A stretch of DNA of 7,955 nt from an uncultured Odoribacter sp. GTDB lineage: Bacteria > Bacteroidota > Bacteroidia > Bacteroidales > Marinifilaceae. Shown here in pieces: positions 1-7,226 of the stretch. The stretch's first letter is position 1; every line of letters starts with the position of its first letter. A program made the position numbers and the translations under genes. The notes below the pieces were generated by a model that worked only from the letters and a program-made list of their open reading frames with translations, did no database searches and was not told the origin of the DNA. The stretch covers positions 1 to 7,955 of the forward strand of contig CAKVCR010000127.1 of NCBI GenBank assembly GCA_934725835.1, written 5' to 3'.

Positions 1-199
1 CTCTTTTTCCCGTTTTTCTAAAAGCAAAGTCTACCTCCTGCTTGAACTTGTCCGGTGCTGCAGAAGTCCAGGGTTTTTCTGATTCTCCGGACAGTACGAA
101 ATAGAGTCCGTCGGTTTCATTATAGACGAACGATTCCTTCTTTTCGCAGGAAATGGCAAGAAGCGATAGTAAACAGATGTATAATATATTTCTCATCAT
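1..199 (-). CDS. DUF4843-like small lipoprotein, 3' end cut by window edge
   Basis: The first 66 residues of a secreted lipoprotein are present; the reading frame is open through the left edge, so the C-terminus is missing. It starts Met-Met-Arg, followed by a hydrophobic segment and a lipobox ending LLAISC (lipid-anchored Cys at residue 18), then Glu-Lys-Lys-Glu, a charged stretch like the surface-export signals of Bacteroidetes lipoproteins. The mature start holds Tyr-Asn-Glu-Thr-Asp-Gly-Leu-Tyr-Phe and later VDFAFRKTGK, which resembles the opening of DUF4843 lipoproteins ('DGIYF ... FSF'). These commonly lie directly after susD. The gene begins 20 bases after the SusD stop, so it is the next member of the operon. 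The start could be the Met at 199 or the one at 196. The likely role, by inference, is an accessory subunit of the SusCD complex on the cell surface. No enzymatic motif is visible. Confidence 0.72.
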   Translation of the reverse strand, partial: MMRNILYICLLSLLAISCEKKESFVYNETDGLYFVLSGESEKPWTSAAPDKFKQEVDFAFRKTGKR

Positions 200-219
200 A
201 ATTCGAATCGATTTTATTG

Positions 220-1635
220 TTAGTTGTACTCTTTTTCATCATCCGGCAATGGGAATACATACTGGAAGGAAGACATCTTTCCTTGAAGGCTTGCCGGACA
301 GCCGTAAAAGGTTTTCATGGCATGGCGTTTCAAGAAATAGAAATACTGTCCTTCAGCAAAGAATTCCTTGCGATATTCTGCATCCAATGCCTCTTCAGTT
401 ACGCTGCTTAAATTATATCTGCTAGAGATACCGCGGGCGTTGCGCAAAGTGTTCAGATAGTTGACATCGCCGCTTGCTTCTGCTACAATCAGATACATCT
501 CTCCCAAACGGATTAGTGGAATCTTTTCGGTGTATGCCGGCTGGTCGGTGGGAAGATATTTGCGGCACATTATACCGAAAGTCCCTGCAAAATAAAATCC
601 ATAGCCGCTCTTGAAGCGGATATCATTGAGTCCAATCGATGTTGTTGCTTCAAACATCTCTTTTCCTCTTTCCAGTTTAACCCATAATCCTGTCCCGGTT
701 CCGGAGGTGGATTCTGTAAAGTAATTTTCCAATCGGTCTTTCATATTGTCCATGTTCAGAGCAAAGACTGTTTCGTCAAACATGGTGATGTCTTTTGAGT
801 TGTCTCTTACTAATTGTAGACCGCAATTGTCAATCACCTCTTTGGCGAGACGGGCAGCCTCTGCCAGGTCTTCTGATTGCCCACGATAAAGACGTACTCT
901 GGCTTGCAGTGCTTTGGCTGCATATTTGTTCAAACGGTGACCTCTGAAGGAGCCGAATGGATAAGTGCTGTTGTTTCCCCAATTGAGGGAATCTTGCGCC
1001 AGATATTTGTCTGCTTCTTCCAAATCAGTCAACACCAATTCAAGTACTTTACTTGCGCTTAATAATGGTGATTTCTCCGGTTTGAATTCTGTACGGTAGG
1101 GTATACATGCCATTTCAGGATTCTCTTTGTAAATCGGTCCGTACATACGCAGTAGGTCGAAGTGCAGGAATGCTCTTAAGGCAAGTGCTTCGCCTTTCAT
1201 CAGTTCCCAGGCTCCGGGTGTTTTTATTGCCTCTTGTCCGTTTTTGTCCAAGTGGGCGATGAGGTTGTTTACATTTGCGATAGTCTGGTACATACTGCTC
1301 CAAATGCTTTGTATATACCCTTTGGCACGAGTACTTTCCGTATAGTCATATACATTGGTTGTTTGACCAGCCAAAATGCCGTCTTCGTCATCGTAGCGCT
1401 GTACGAGTTTTTCAAGGAAATACCAGGTCAGGTCTTTCCCATATGCTTCATCATTGGTCATTCTGCTGTAACAGCCTGTAAGTGCGCTCTGAAAACCGGC
1501 TTCGTCTTTGTACAAGTCCTCTGTTTTGATATCTGTTTTAGGGGAAACGTCAAACCAGTCTGAGCATGCGCTTCCGGCTACAGCTATGGTGAGTGTTAAA
1601 AATATGTTTTTGATTTTCATGATTGTCTTTTCCAT
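220..1635 (-). CDS. SusD/RagB-family outer-membrane nutrient-binding lipoprotein
   Basis: This 471-residue protein should act as the surface lid of the SusC transporter, capturing substrate and passing it into the barrel. Residues 7-24 are a lipoprotein signal ending GSAC, with Cys24 as the lipid anchor, followed by SDWFDVSPKT, the typical mature start of SusD proteins. Family landmarks in order are the helical RAFLHFDLLRMYG segment (about 154-166), IPLIRLGEMYLIVAEA (about 372-387), EYRKEFFAEGQYFYFLKR (about 420-437) and YVFPLPDDE near the C-terminus. The length is at the short end for SusD, nearer to peptide-type RagB proteins. The gene follows the SusC stop by 2 bases. Two starts are possible: Met1 at 1635, adjoining the SusC stop, or Met6 at 1620. 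The latter gives a more usual lipoprotein signal with Cys at residue 19. The family call is firm; the substrate is unknown. Confidence 0.96.
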   Translation of the reverse strand: MEKTIMKIKNIFLTLTIAVAGSACSDWFDVSPKTDIKTEDLYKDEAGFQSALTGCYSRMTNDEAYGKDLTWYFLEKLVQRYDDEDGILAGQTTNVYDYTESTRAKGYIQSIWSSMYQTIANVNNLIAHLDKNGQEAIKTPGAWELMKGEALALRAFLHFDLLRMYGPIYKENPEMACIPYRTEFKPEKSPLLSASKVLELVLTDLEEADKYLAQDSLNWGNNSTYPFGSFRGHRLNKYAAKALQARVRLYRGQSEDLAEAARLAKEVIDNCGLQLVRDNSKDITMFDETVFALNMDNMKDRLENYFTESTSGTGTGLWVKLERGKEMFEATTSIGLNDIRFKSGYGFYFAGTFGIMCRKYLPTDQPAYTEKIPLIRLGEMYLIVAEASGDVNYLNTLRNARGISSRYNLSSVTEEALDAEYRKEFFAEGQYFYFLKRHAMKTFYGCPASLQGKMSSFQYVFPLPDDEKEYN

Positions 1636-1637
1636 TT

Positions 1638-4600
1638 TTAGTTAAACAATACAGACATGGAGAAGTTTACCGTACGGGCAAACGGGTAGTCTGTCCCTCG
1701 TTCTTGTTTTACGCTTGAAAGACGTCCCAAATCTTGCATTGAGCCTGTCAGGTTGATACCGGCAATCTTACACTGTTTCAGGAAACTGAATTTCTTCGGG
1801 TCGAAATGGTAGCCTACTGAAATAGATGAGAATGCAATCTCGTTTTTCTTCTGTACAAATCGAGAACTCAATTCTGTAGATCTTCCTGAGTATGTAATGG
1901 ATTTGTATTTGGCAATGTCTCCCGGTTTACGCCAACGGTTTTTAGCGGCACGGCGGTCGGCATTGTATAGCAGATTTACATTTTCGATGCGGTCAACCAA
2001 GGTCTGATTATAGGTGGAAGCTCCGAATTCGTAGGTGAATCCCAAGTTTACAGACCAATCTTTCCAAGTCAGACCGGATGTGATACCTCCGCGGAATTTA
2101 GGTTCGGTGTCTCCGACTGCCACTTTGTCGTTGGCATCCCAGAAGAAGGTTCTCTCTCCGCTGCGTTTCAAGAATATTTCGTTACCGGTGGCCGGGTCGA
2201 TTCCCAATGAGCGAACGACAAACAATTGAGTCGTTGATTTGCCTTCCTCGTAGATGGGCAGAGGCTTCGTCTTATTATTCAAGTTGTCTTCGTTTATCTT
2301 CTTGATTTCGTTGGAGATTTTTTTCACCTTATTGCTGTTGTGGTTGCCGTTGATTGAAACATTCCACTGAATCTGACGTTCATAATCCTGAATAGGAGTG
2401 AAGCCTAAGGTAACGTCAACACCTTTGTTAGTGATGGCTCCGATGTTGGTCATCAATGTCGGGAATCCGGAGGATGGTGCAATGTTATTGTCCAATAGCA
2501 ACTGATCAGTATAGTGATTGTAATAGTTGACAGATGCAGTCAGCCGGTCGTTGAAAAAGCCCATTTCAATGGCAGCACTGAAGTCTTTGGTTGTAGACCA
2601 GTCCAAATTCGGATTACCGAATCCTTTTAGTTCTGCTCCGATAACTCCAGAAGAAAGGTATGGGAACATCAGATTTTCAAATGTATATCCTTCTACAGCC
2701 TGATATGGGTCGTAGTTTTGCGAACCGGTGATACCGTAAGATGTACGCAATACTAAATTGGACACAAATGTATTTTCTAACCATTTTTCACGGGATGCAT
2801 TCCAACGGGCACCCACAGACCAGAATGGTTTCAGTTTGGTGTCGGCTCCGAATTGTGAGGACATATCGCCACGGACGTTAAAGTCCAGTGAGTAGCGGAA
2901 GTCGTACATGTAGCTGACCGTTGCTGTCAGACCCATGCTGCGGGATGTGCTTTCATTACTGTTTACGTTGTTCTTTTCAATTTTTTGAGCGAACAGGAAG
3001 TCGGTCATGTTGTCGTTCGGGAATCCTTTGGCAGAAAGGAAAATACCCTCCGACTGGTTTTGAGCGATTTCCCAACGGGCAAACATACTCAGCAAGTGTT
3101 TGTCTTTCGTTAAGTTGTAGTTGATGGAGGCATTTGTGCTCCAGTTCATAGAGTTACCTACACTTTTGTTGTATGAGCCTCTTTCCAGAATCGGAGTGTC
3201 GTTCTTTTCAAAGTCTGTGTGATTCATAGACTTGAATACTTCGCCTGCCGAGGTTCCCTTTGTCAGGGAGAACTGTGCAGCCAGACGAAGGTTTTCGCGT
3301 ATGGCAAACTCCAGAGAGAAGTTGTCGGTTACGTTGAAGTTTTTGCTTATATCCTTGTGCGCAAATTGGGTGTTATATAATGGGTTCGCAATATTGTTAT
3401 ATCCGTTGCCGTTGTATTTGCGTTCAATGATTTTCTGGTAGTTCCCATTCGCATCGGTTTTGGTGTAATAGGGGTTCATCTGTGCGTATTGTGAGAAACT
3501 GCCGTATGGACTGTTAGTTCCCTTGGTATTGTCGATGCTTAACTGATTGGAGATATTCCATTTTTTGCGACGGTATTGCAAACTTAAAGACATTCCCAGT
3601 GTCTGGCGACCGGATCCCTTGATAACGCCCGGTTCGTTGCCGTAGTTCAGGTTCAAACTATAGCGAAGAGCGTCATCTCCGCCGTCCACCGTCAAGGTAT
3701 GGCGATGAGTAATGGCTGTACGTACAGGTTCTGACAACCAATAAGTGTCAACTCCGCGTGCGATTTCTCGTTTATAGTGATTGTAGTAATTCTGCAGTGT
3801 AGCCAGTAGTGTGTTGCCTATAGCATTCCCGTTTACATCTTGAGTGAAAAGTCCTGCGTCATATTCAAACTGCAGTTTTTCTTTTGCATTCATCAAATCG
3901 TAGCTGGAGAAGTCGGGAGCTGTGATACCCACGTTTGTCGAGTAAGTCACGTTTAAAGCTCCGGGTAGCGGTTTCTTGGTCTCAAATACAACAACGCCGT
4001 TTGCTGCACGCGAACCGTAAATGGCAGTAGCAGATGCATCCTTCAAGATGGTGATGGATGCAACGCGTTCCGGGTCAAGGTCAACGATTTTCTGCAGGCT
4101 TGTTTCAAAGCCGTCCAATATGAATAGCGGCATATTCGGTTGGTTGGAATAGTTACCTACCAACATGTTCATGGAGGAGTTGGAAAAGTCTCCGATTTGT
4201 GCGTTTCCACGCATTTGGAATTCCGGCATGGCATTGGGGTCAGAACCGCGTGAATTGTTTTCTACAATGCGGAAACTCGGGTCGAAGAATTGCAATGCCT
4301 GCAACAGGTTGTTCGGACTCAACTTTTTCAGTTCTTCTCCTTTTACGGATACGTAGCTACCGGTGAAACTTTCAGACTTACGCGGAGCCATACCGGTTAC
4401 GACTACGCCTTCCATTTCCACCGAAGCCGGAGTCATCTTGATGGTAAGGTCTTTCATATCTCCGTTGCCGGTGATGGCAAGTTCTTCACCTTCATATCCT
4501 ACGTAGCTGATGATCAGTGCGCTGGCACCACCTTCTGGCACGGTGATAGAAAAATTGCCGTCAATGTCTGTTACAACTCCGATACCTCTCTGTTCTTTCA

Positions 4601-5063
4601 ATACGACACTTGCGCCAATCAGAGGCTCGTTGTTGTTTGCATCTACAATCTTTCCTCTGATATTGATGGCTGCCATGCCATCGGCCACGCGTTGCGGACG
4701 CAACACTATTGTGCGGTTGGGTTGATATTCGATTTCCACCTTTTGGTTTTGTAAAACTTTGTTGATGGCATCGCGGAGTTCTGTGTCTTTAAGGTTAAGT
4801 GTGATTTTCTTGGAAAAATCCAATGCTGAATGGTTGTAGAAGAAACGAACATCAGCCAATTTGCTGATTTTGTCCAAAACTTGCTCAATGGTTTCGTTTG
4901 TAGCCTGTACAGAAATTTTTTTCCGTTGGTAGTCTTCGTCTTCGGCTGCATGCAAGCTGCCTGTAAAAAGCAACATGCACAGGACAGCCATTAAGAAACG
5001 ACAGGCAAACACTCCGTGTAGTAAGCGATTTTTCTGCATAATTGTTAAATTTTTAAGTAGCAT
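1638..5063 (-). CDS. SusC/RagA-family TonB-dependent outer-membrane transporter with STN signalling domain
   Basis: This 1141-residue outer-membrane importer is energised by TonB and paired with the SusD that follows. From the N-terminus it has a signal peptide (ending near residue 39, LHA|AED), an STN domain (about 49-123), a carboxypeptidase-regulatory-like beta-sandwich (about 134-210, with GKIVDANNNEPLIGASV and ISYVGYEG), a short EGVVVTG stretch as possible TonB box, a plug (about 225-362) with the SusC signature LKDASATAIYGSRAANGVVV, and a 22-strand-type barrel to the C-terminus, SMSVLFN. STN domains mark transporters that also signal across the envelope to a FecR-type anti-sigma factor, and one is encoded upstream here. 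The only mature cysteine I see is Cys1098. The start at 5063 overlaps the preceding stop (TAATG); Met9 at 5039 gives a more normal signal peptide and may be the true start. No frameshift is seen. The substrate cannot be read from the sequence. Confidence 0.97.
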   Translation of the reverse strand: MLLKNLTIMQKNRLLHGVFACRFLMAVLCMLLFTGSLHAAEDEDYQRKKISVQATNETIEQVLDKISKLADVRFFYNHSALDFSKKITLNLKDTELRDAINKVLQNQKVEIEYQPNRTIVLRPQRVADGMAAINIRGKIVDANNNEPLIGASVVLKEQRGIGVVTDIDGNFSITVPEGGASALIISYVGYEGEELAITGNGDMKDLTIKMTPASVEMEGVVVTGMAPRKSESFTGSYVSVKGEELKKLSPNNLLQALQFFDPSFRIVENNSRGSDPNAMPEFQMRGNAQIGDFSNSSMNMLVGNYSNQPNMPLFILDGFETSLQKIVDLDPERVASITILKDASATAIYGSRAANGVVVFETKKPLPGALNVTYSTNVGITAPDFSSYDLMNAKEKLQFEYDAGLFTQDVNGNAIGNTLLATLQNYYNHYKREIARGVDTYWLSEPVRTAITHRHTLTVDGGDDALRYSLNLNYGNEPGVIKGSGRQTLGMSLSLQYRRKKWNISNQLSIDNTKGTNSPYGSFSQYAQMNPYYTKTDANGNYQKIIERKYNGNGYNNIANPLYNTQFAHKDISKNFNVTDNFSLEFAIRENLRLAAQFSLTKGTSAGEVFKSMNHTDFEKNDTPILERGSYNKSVGNSMNWSTNASINYNLTKDKHLLSMFARWEIAQNQSEGIFLSAKGFPNDNMTDFLFAQKIEKNNVNSNESTSRSMGLTATVSYMYDFRYSLDFNVRGDMSSQFGADTKLKPFWSVGARWNASREKWLENTFVSNLVLRTSYGITGSQNYDPYQAVEGYTFENLMFPYLSSGVIGAELKGFGNPNLDWSTTKDFSAAIEMGFFNDRLTASVNYYNHYTDQLLLDNNIAPSSGFPTLMTNIGAITNKGVDVTLGFTPIQDYERQIQWNVSINGNHNSNKVKKISNEIKKINEDNLNNKTKPLPIYEEGKSTTQLFVVRSLGIDPATGNEIFLKRSGERTFFWDANDKVAVGDTEPKFRGGITSGLTWKDWSVNLGFTYEFGASTYNQTLVDRIENVNLLYNADRRAAKNRWRKPGDIAKYKSITYSGRSTELSSRFVQKKNEIAFSSISVGYHFDPKKFSFLKQCKIAGINLTGSMQDLGRLSSVKQERGTDYPFARTVNFSMSVLFN

Positions 5064-5065
5064 TA
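5061..5065 (-). promoter_or_regulatory. TAATG stop-start overlap (possible translational coupling)
   Basis: On the minus strand the stop codon of the thioredoxin-less protein (TAA, 5065-5063) shares its last A with the first possible ATG of the susC-like gene (5063-5061). Such overlaps usually let terminating ribosomes restart on the next gene, which would tie SusC output to that of the upstream protein. If translation instead starts at the in-frame ATG at 5039, the two genes are separated by 23 bases of A/T-rich sequence and coupling would be looser. Confidence 0.5.
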
Positions 5066-6034
5066 TTTTTGCATTTCAGTCAATTCCTTTTTGAATTTCT
5101 TGTTCTTGTTGTATTTTTGGAAGTAATCTTTGCTCAGTTTTTTGATTACGTCAAAATCCTGTTGTCCGGAGATGGCATTGTACAGGAACAGGTAGAGAAC
5201 AGCGTCTCTTGTTTCACCGTCATAAGCATTGGCAAGCTTGTTGTACAATTCTTCCATGCTTCCGGTAGGATTGCATTCTTTACCGGTTCTATGCGCCTCC
5301 CGTCTTTCCTGATATTCTACATAGTCAATCAGCCATCCGATGTATGAATAGCTTTTCAAAGCTGCTTTGTCGCTTTTAACCTGATAGTTGTCCAAAACGT
5401 TCCAGTAACCCTCCGGAAGACACTCTTCGACGTTTTTCTTGTTTACGTCAGCCACGATAAACGGATATTTCACTAAGTTGTCCAGATACATTCCTTCCAG
5501 TTCTGCATAAATATAGTTGAATGCAAATTCATCAACTTTGTTACGAACTCCTTCCAGAATTTCCTGTTCTTTTTTCCAGTTTCTCAAACAGGCGTCATAA
5601 TAGGTCTTGGCCGGTACTTGAGTAACAATGGCTGCCAAAGGATTCGTTTTATAGTGGTCGTTGATGCGCACCATGCGTCCGTCACGGATGGCTGAGTTCA
5701 GGGCAACAGCTGACGGAGTTCCTTTAAATTCCACATTTTTGTAGTTTTTACCTTGAAACTCAATGTTCATTTCAATTTGGTCACCAGGGCAAACAACCAT
5801 CCATAGCCATGCGTTTACTTTCATCAGACTGGGCTCTTTCAATTTCACTTCAAACTCCATCAATTGGTTGTCTTTGAAAGGGAATTGCAGATTTTCGGCA
5901 GGATTGTCGATAAATTCGAAATCAACTACTTTTCCGGTATATCCTACAGCTGTTGCACTGATTTTTGTAGTCTTTTGAGCTTGTACACCTGCAAATAGCA
6001 GACATACAAGCATGGAAACCAATATTTTTTTCAT
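5063..6034 (-). CDS. Secreted TlpA-like protein lacking the thioredoxin domain
   Basis: The product has 323 residues. Residues 1-19 are a signal peptide (MKKILV then a hydrophobic stretch ending VQA) with no lipobox, so it should be periplasmic. About 22-108 form a predicted beta-rich domain with WMVVCPGDQIEMNIEF and VEFKGTPSAVALN, matching the layout of the beta-sandwich at the front of Bacteroidetes TlpA-like proteins. About 110-320 is mostly helical and charged, like their linker region. In the longer relatives a thioredoxin domain would follow; here the protein ends in a lysine-rich tail (KKFKKELTEMQK) with no CxxC motif, and the susC-like start comes at once. The mature part has cysteines at 82, 149, 205 and 254. 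It lies 7 bases after the tlpA-like gene and overlaps the next start. The family relation is inferred from architecture. The function is unknown: a partner, scaffold or binding protein is possible. Confidence 0.85.
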   Translation of the reverse strand: MKKILVSMLVCLLFAGVQAQKTTKISATAVGYTGKVVDFEFIDNPAENLQFPFKDNQLMEFEVKLKEPSLMKVNAWLWMVVCPGDQIEMNIEFQGKNYKNVEFKGTPSAVALNSAIRDGRMVRINDHYKTNPLAAIVTQVPAKTYYDACLRNWKKEQEILEGVRNKVDEFAFNYIYAELEGMYLDNLVKYPFIVADVNKKNVEECLPEGYWNVLDNYQVKSDKAALKSYSYIGWLIDYVEYQERREAHRTGKECNPTGSMEELYNKLANAYDGETRDAVLYLFLYNAISGQQDFDVIKKLSKDYFQKYNKNKKFKKELTEMQK

Positions 6035-6041
6035 CTCTTAA

Positions 6042-7187
6042 TTATTTCTTTTTCTTGTTTTTTAATAAAGTCTTAATCGTGTTAGTCAATTCTTCTCCGC
6101 GAAGATCCAATGCCTCTATTTTCCCTTCCGGGTTGACCAATACGGTGTAAGGAACTGCAGTCAGATTGTATTTGCGAGCAGTGGGCCCATACCAAGTTTG
6201 GAAATCGCAAGCTTGCGGCCAGGTCATATTCAATTCTTTAACAGCTTTCTTCCAAGGCTCTGGTTTCTGGTCTAAAGAGATGCCAATAATTTCAAAGTCT
6301 TTTCCTTTACATTCTTTATATAGTTTTACAACATTCGGCATTTCACGGCGACATGGTCCGCACCAAGAAGCCCAAAAGTCAATAAGTACATATTTCCCGG
6401 CATAGTCTTTCAGTTCTATATTCTTGCCGTCCATGCCTTTGATGGTAAATTCCGGAGCTTCAATACCTACTCTAAACTCCTTGTTGGCAATAACCTCATC
6501 CAATTGTTTTGTATACGGGTGGTCGTTGAGTTTCTCATTTAATTGTCCGCGCAGAGCTTTCAATTCGTTTAATGACAATTCGGTGGTCATTTCAAATAAG
6601 ATGATAAACGGAGCAAAAGCCTGATCATTATAGAATGTTGCCATATATTTCTCCATGTTCAGTTTTTTGGAATTCTGCTCGTTGGTACGGAATTTGAAAA
6701 GACTGTCCTCTACTTCATAACTTCCGCGTCCATAACGCATATAGTGAGTGTTGGATGCAAGCAGCATGCTGTCAATCCAGTATTTAACCTGCAACTGGTG
6801 GAGAGACCACAGATTGTTGTTGATGGTACCTTTGGTTACCGAACCCAGAAAGTAGTCGGCACGCATAGTGATATTCATACGACCTTCTTCCAAGAAGATT
6901 GGAGCCAACTGTCCGTCTTGGCTTTGAATAAAATAAATGACAGAATATTTAGGAGCAGTCTCTCCCTTAAATTGAAAACGTCCTTCTTTCACCTCGCAGC
7001 TATCTATTTTTGTCTGGGGACCGTGTAATCCGTCTTCCTTTACAAGATATACCTTGCCGGTATATTTGCCGGTGATGAGTCCATTGATTTCATAGCCTTT
7101 GATAGCTGGTTCTTCATTGTTTCCAGACTGTCCGAACAAAAAACCGGACAATAGTAAGCATAAGCTTAGCGTAATCCACTTTTTCAT
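6042..7187 (-). CDS. Secreted TlpA-like thiol-disulfide oxidoreductase with N-terminal DUF4369-type domain
   Basis: This 381-residue periplasmic protein of the TlpA/ResA thioredoxin group probably reduces disulfides. Residues 1-20 are a signal peptide (ending FLFGQ) without a lipobox. About 30-123 match the DUF4369 pattern: GYEINGLITGKYTGKVYLV, EGRFQFKGE, PIFLEEGRMNI, TKGTINNN. A helical linker covers about 124-238. The thioredoxin domain (about 240-375) opens with GIEAPEFTIKGMDGK and contains the active site FWASWCGPC (Cys276 and Cys279), the cis-proline motif AVPYTVLVNPEGKI (Pro346) and the acidic segment EIIGISLDQ. All catalytic elements are intact. Extra cysteines lie at 64, 293 and 327. 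The C-terminus is a lysine-rich tail, KNKKKK. It is the first gene after the fecR-like gene (39-base gap) and opens the tight gene run leading to SusCD. The electron donor (CcdA or DsbD type) is not in the window; the partner substrate is unknown. Confidence 0.95.
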   Translation of the reverse strand: MKKWITLSLCLLLSGFLFGQSGNNEEPAIKGYEINGLITGKYTGKVYLVKEDGLHGPQTKIDSCEVKEGRFQFKGETAPKYSVIYFIQSQDGQLAPIFLEEGRMNITMRADYFLGSVTKGTINNNLWSLHQLQVKYWIDSMLLASNTHYMRYGRGSYEVEDSLFKFRTNEQNSKKLNMEKYMATFYNDQAFAPFIILFEMTTELSLNELKALRGQLNEKLNDHPYTKQLDEVIANKEFRVGIEAPEFTIKGMDGKNIELKDYAGKYVLIDFWASWCGPCRREMPNVVKLYKECKGKDFEIIGISLDQKPEPWKKAVKELNMTWPQACDFQTWYGPTARKYNLTAVPYTVLVNPEGKIEALDLRGEELTNTIKTLLKNKKKK

Positions 7188-7189
7188 AC

Positions 7190-7217
7190 TTAATGATTTT
7201 TGATTAATGATCTGTGA
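7190..7217. repeat. Two tandem 14-bp imperfect repeats in the fecR-tlpA gap
   Basis: On the plus strand, TTAATGATTTTTGA (7190-7203) is followed directly by TTAATGATCTGTGA (7204-7217), with 12 of 14 positions identical. The pair fills most of the only sizeable intergenic gap in the window, immediately upstream of the tlpA-like start codon at 7187. It could be a regulator site or a feature of the leader RNA, or simply low-complexity A/T sequence. The pairing potential is weak (TTAAT/ATTAA arms), so a terminator is unlikely. Confidence 0.5.
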
Positions 7218-7226
7218 TTTTATTGT

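Noticed and set aside
153..425. Plus-strand open frame of 90 codons crossing the susD/DUF4843 junction
   Set aside because: It overlaps both minus-strand genes and their 20-base gap; there is no domain and no promoter. The minus-strand lipoprotein start at 199 explains the region.
1234..1563. Plus-strand open frame of 109 codons
   Set aside because: It is antisense to the start of the susD-like gene, with no independent support.
4290..4754. Plus-strand open frame of 154 codons
   Set aside because: It lies wholly inside the susC-like gene on the opposite strand, covering the conserved carboxypeptidase-like and plug regions. It has no recognisable domain or signal and is a shadow frame.
220..5063. 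Calling the locus a polysaccharide utilisation locus
   Set aside because: No glycoside hydrolase, lyase, sulfatase or SusE/F-type glycan-binding gene is visible, so SusCD alone does not justify a glycan substrate.
5000..5065. Frameshift that would have cut a thioredoxin domain from the 323-residue protein
   Set aside because: No thioredoxin-like sequence follows in any minus-strand frame; the susC-like signal peptide and STN domain begin at once.
210..7226. Identical 11-mer GATTTTATTGT next to the stop codon of susD (210-220) and of fecR (7216-7226)
   Set aside because: The shared position beside two stops is curious, but several repeated 11-mers are expected by chance in about 8 kb, and the sequence is A/T-rich.
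7188..7226. Terminator between fecR and the tlpA-like gene
   Set aside because: Only a weak A/T stem (5-bp arms) can form and no GC-rich stem with a following U-run is present, so read-through is more likely.
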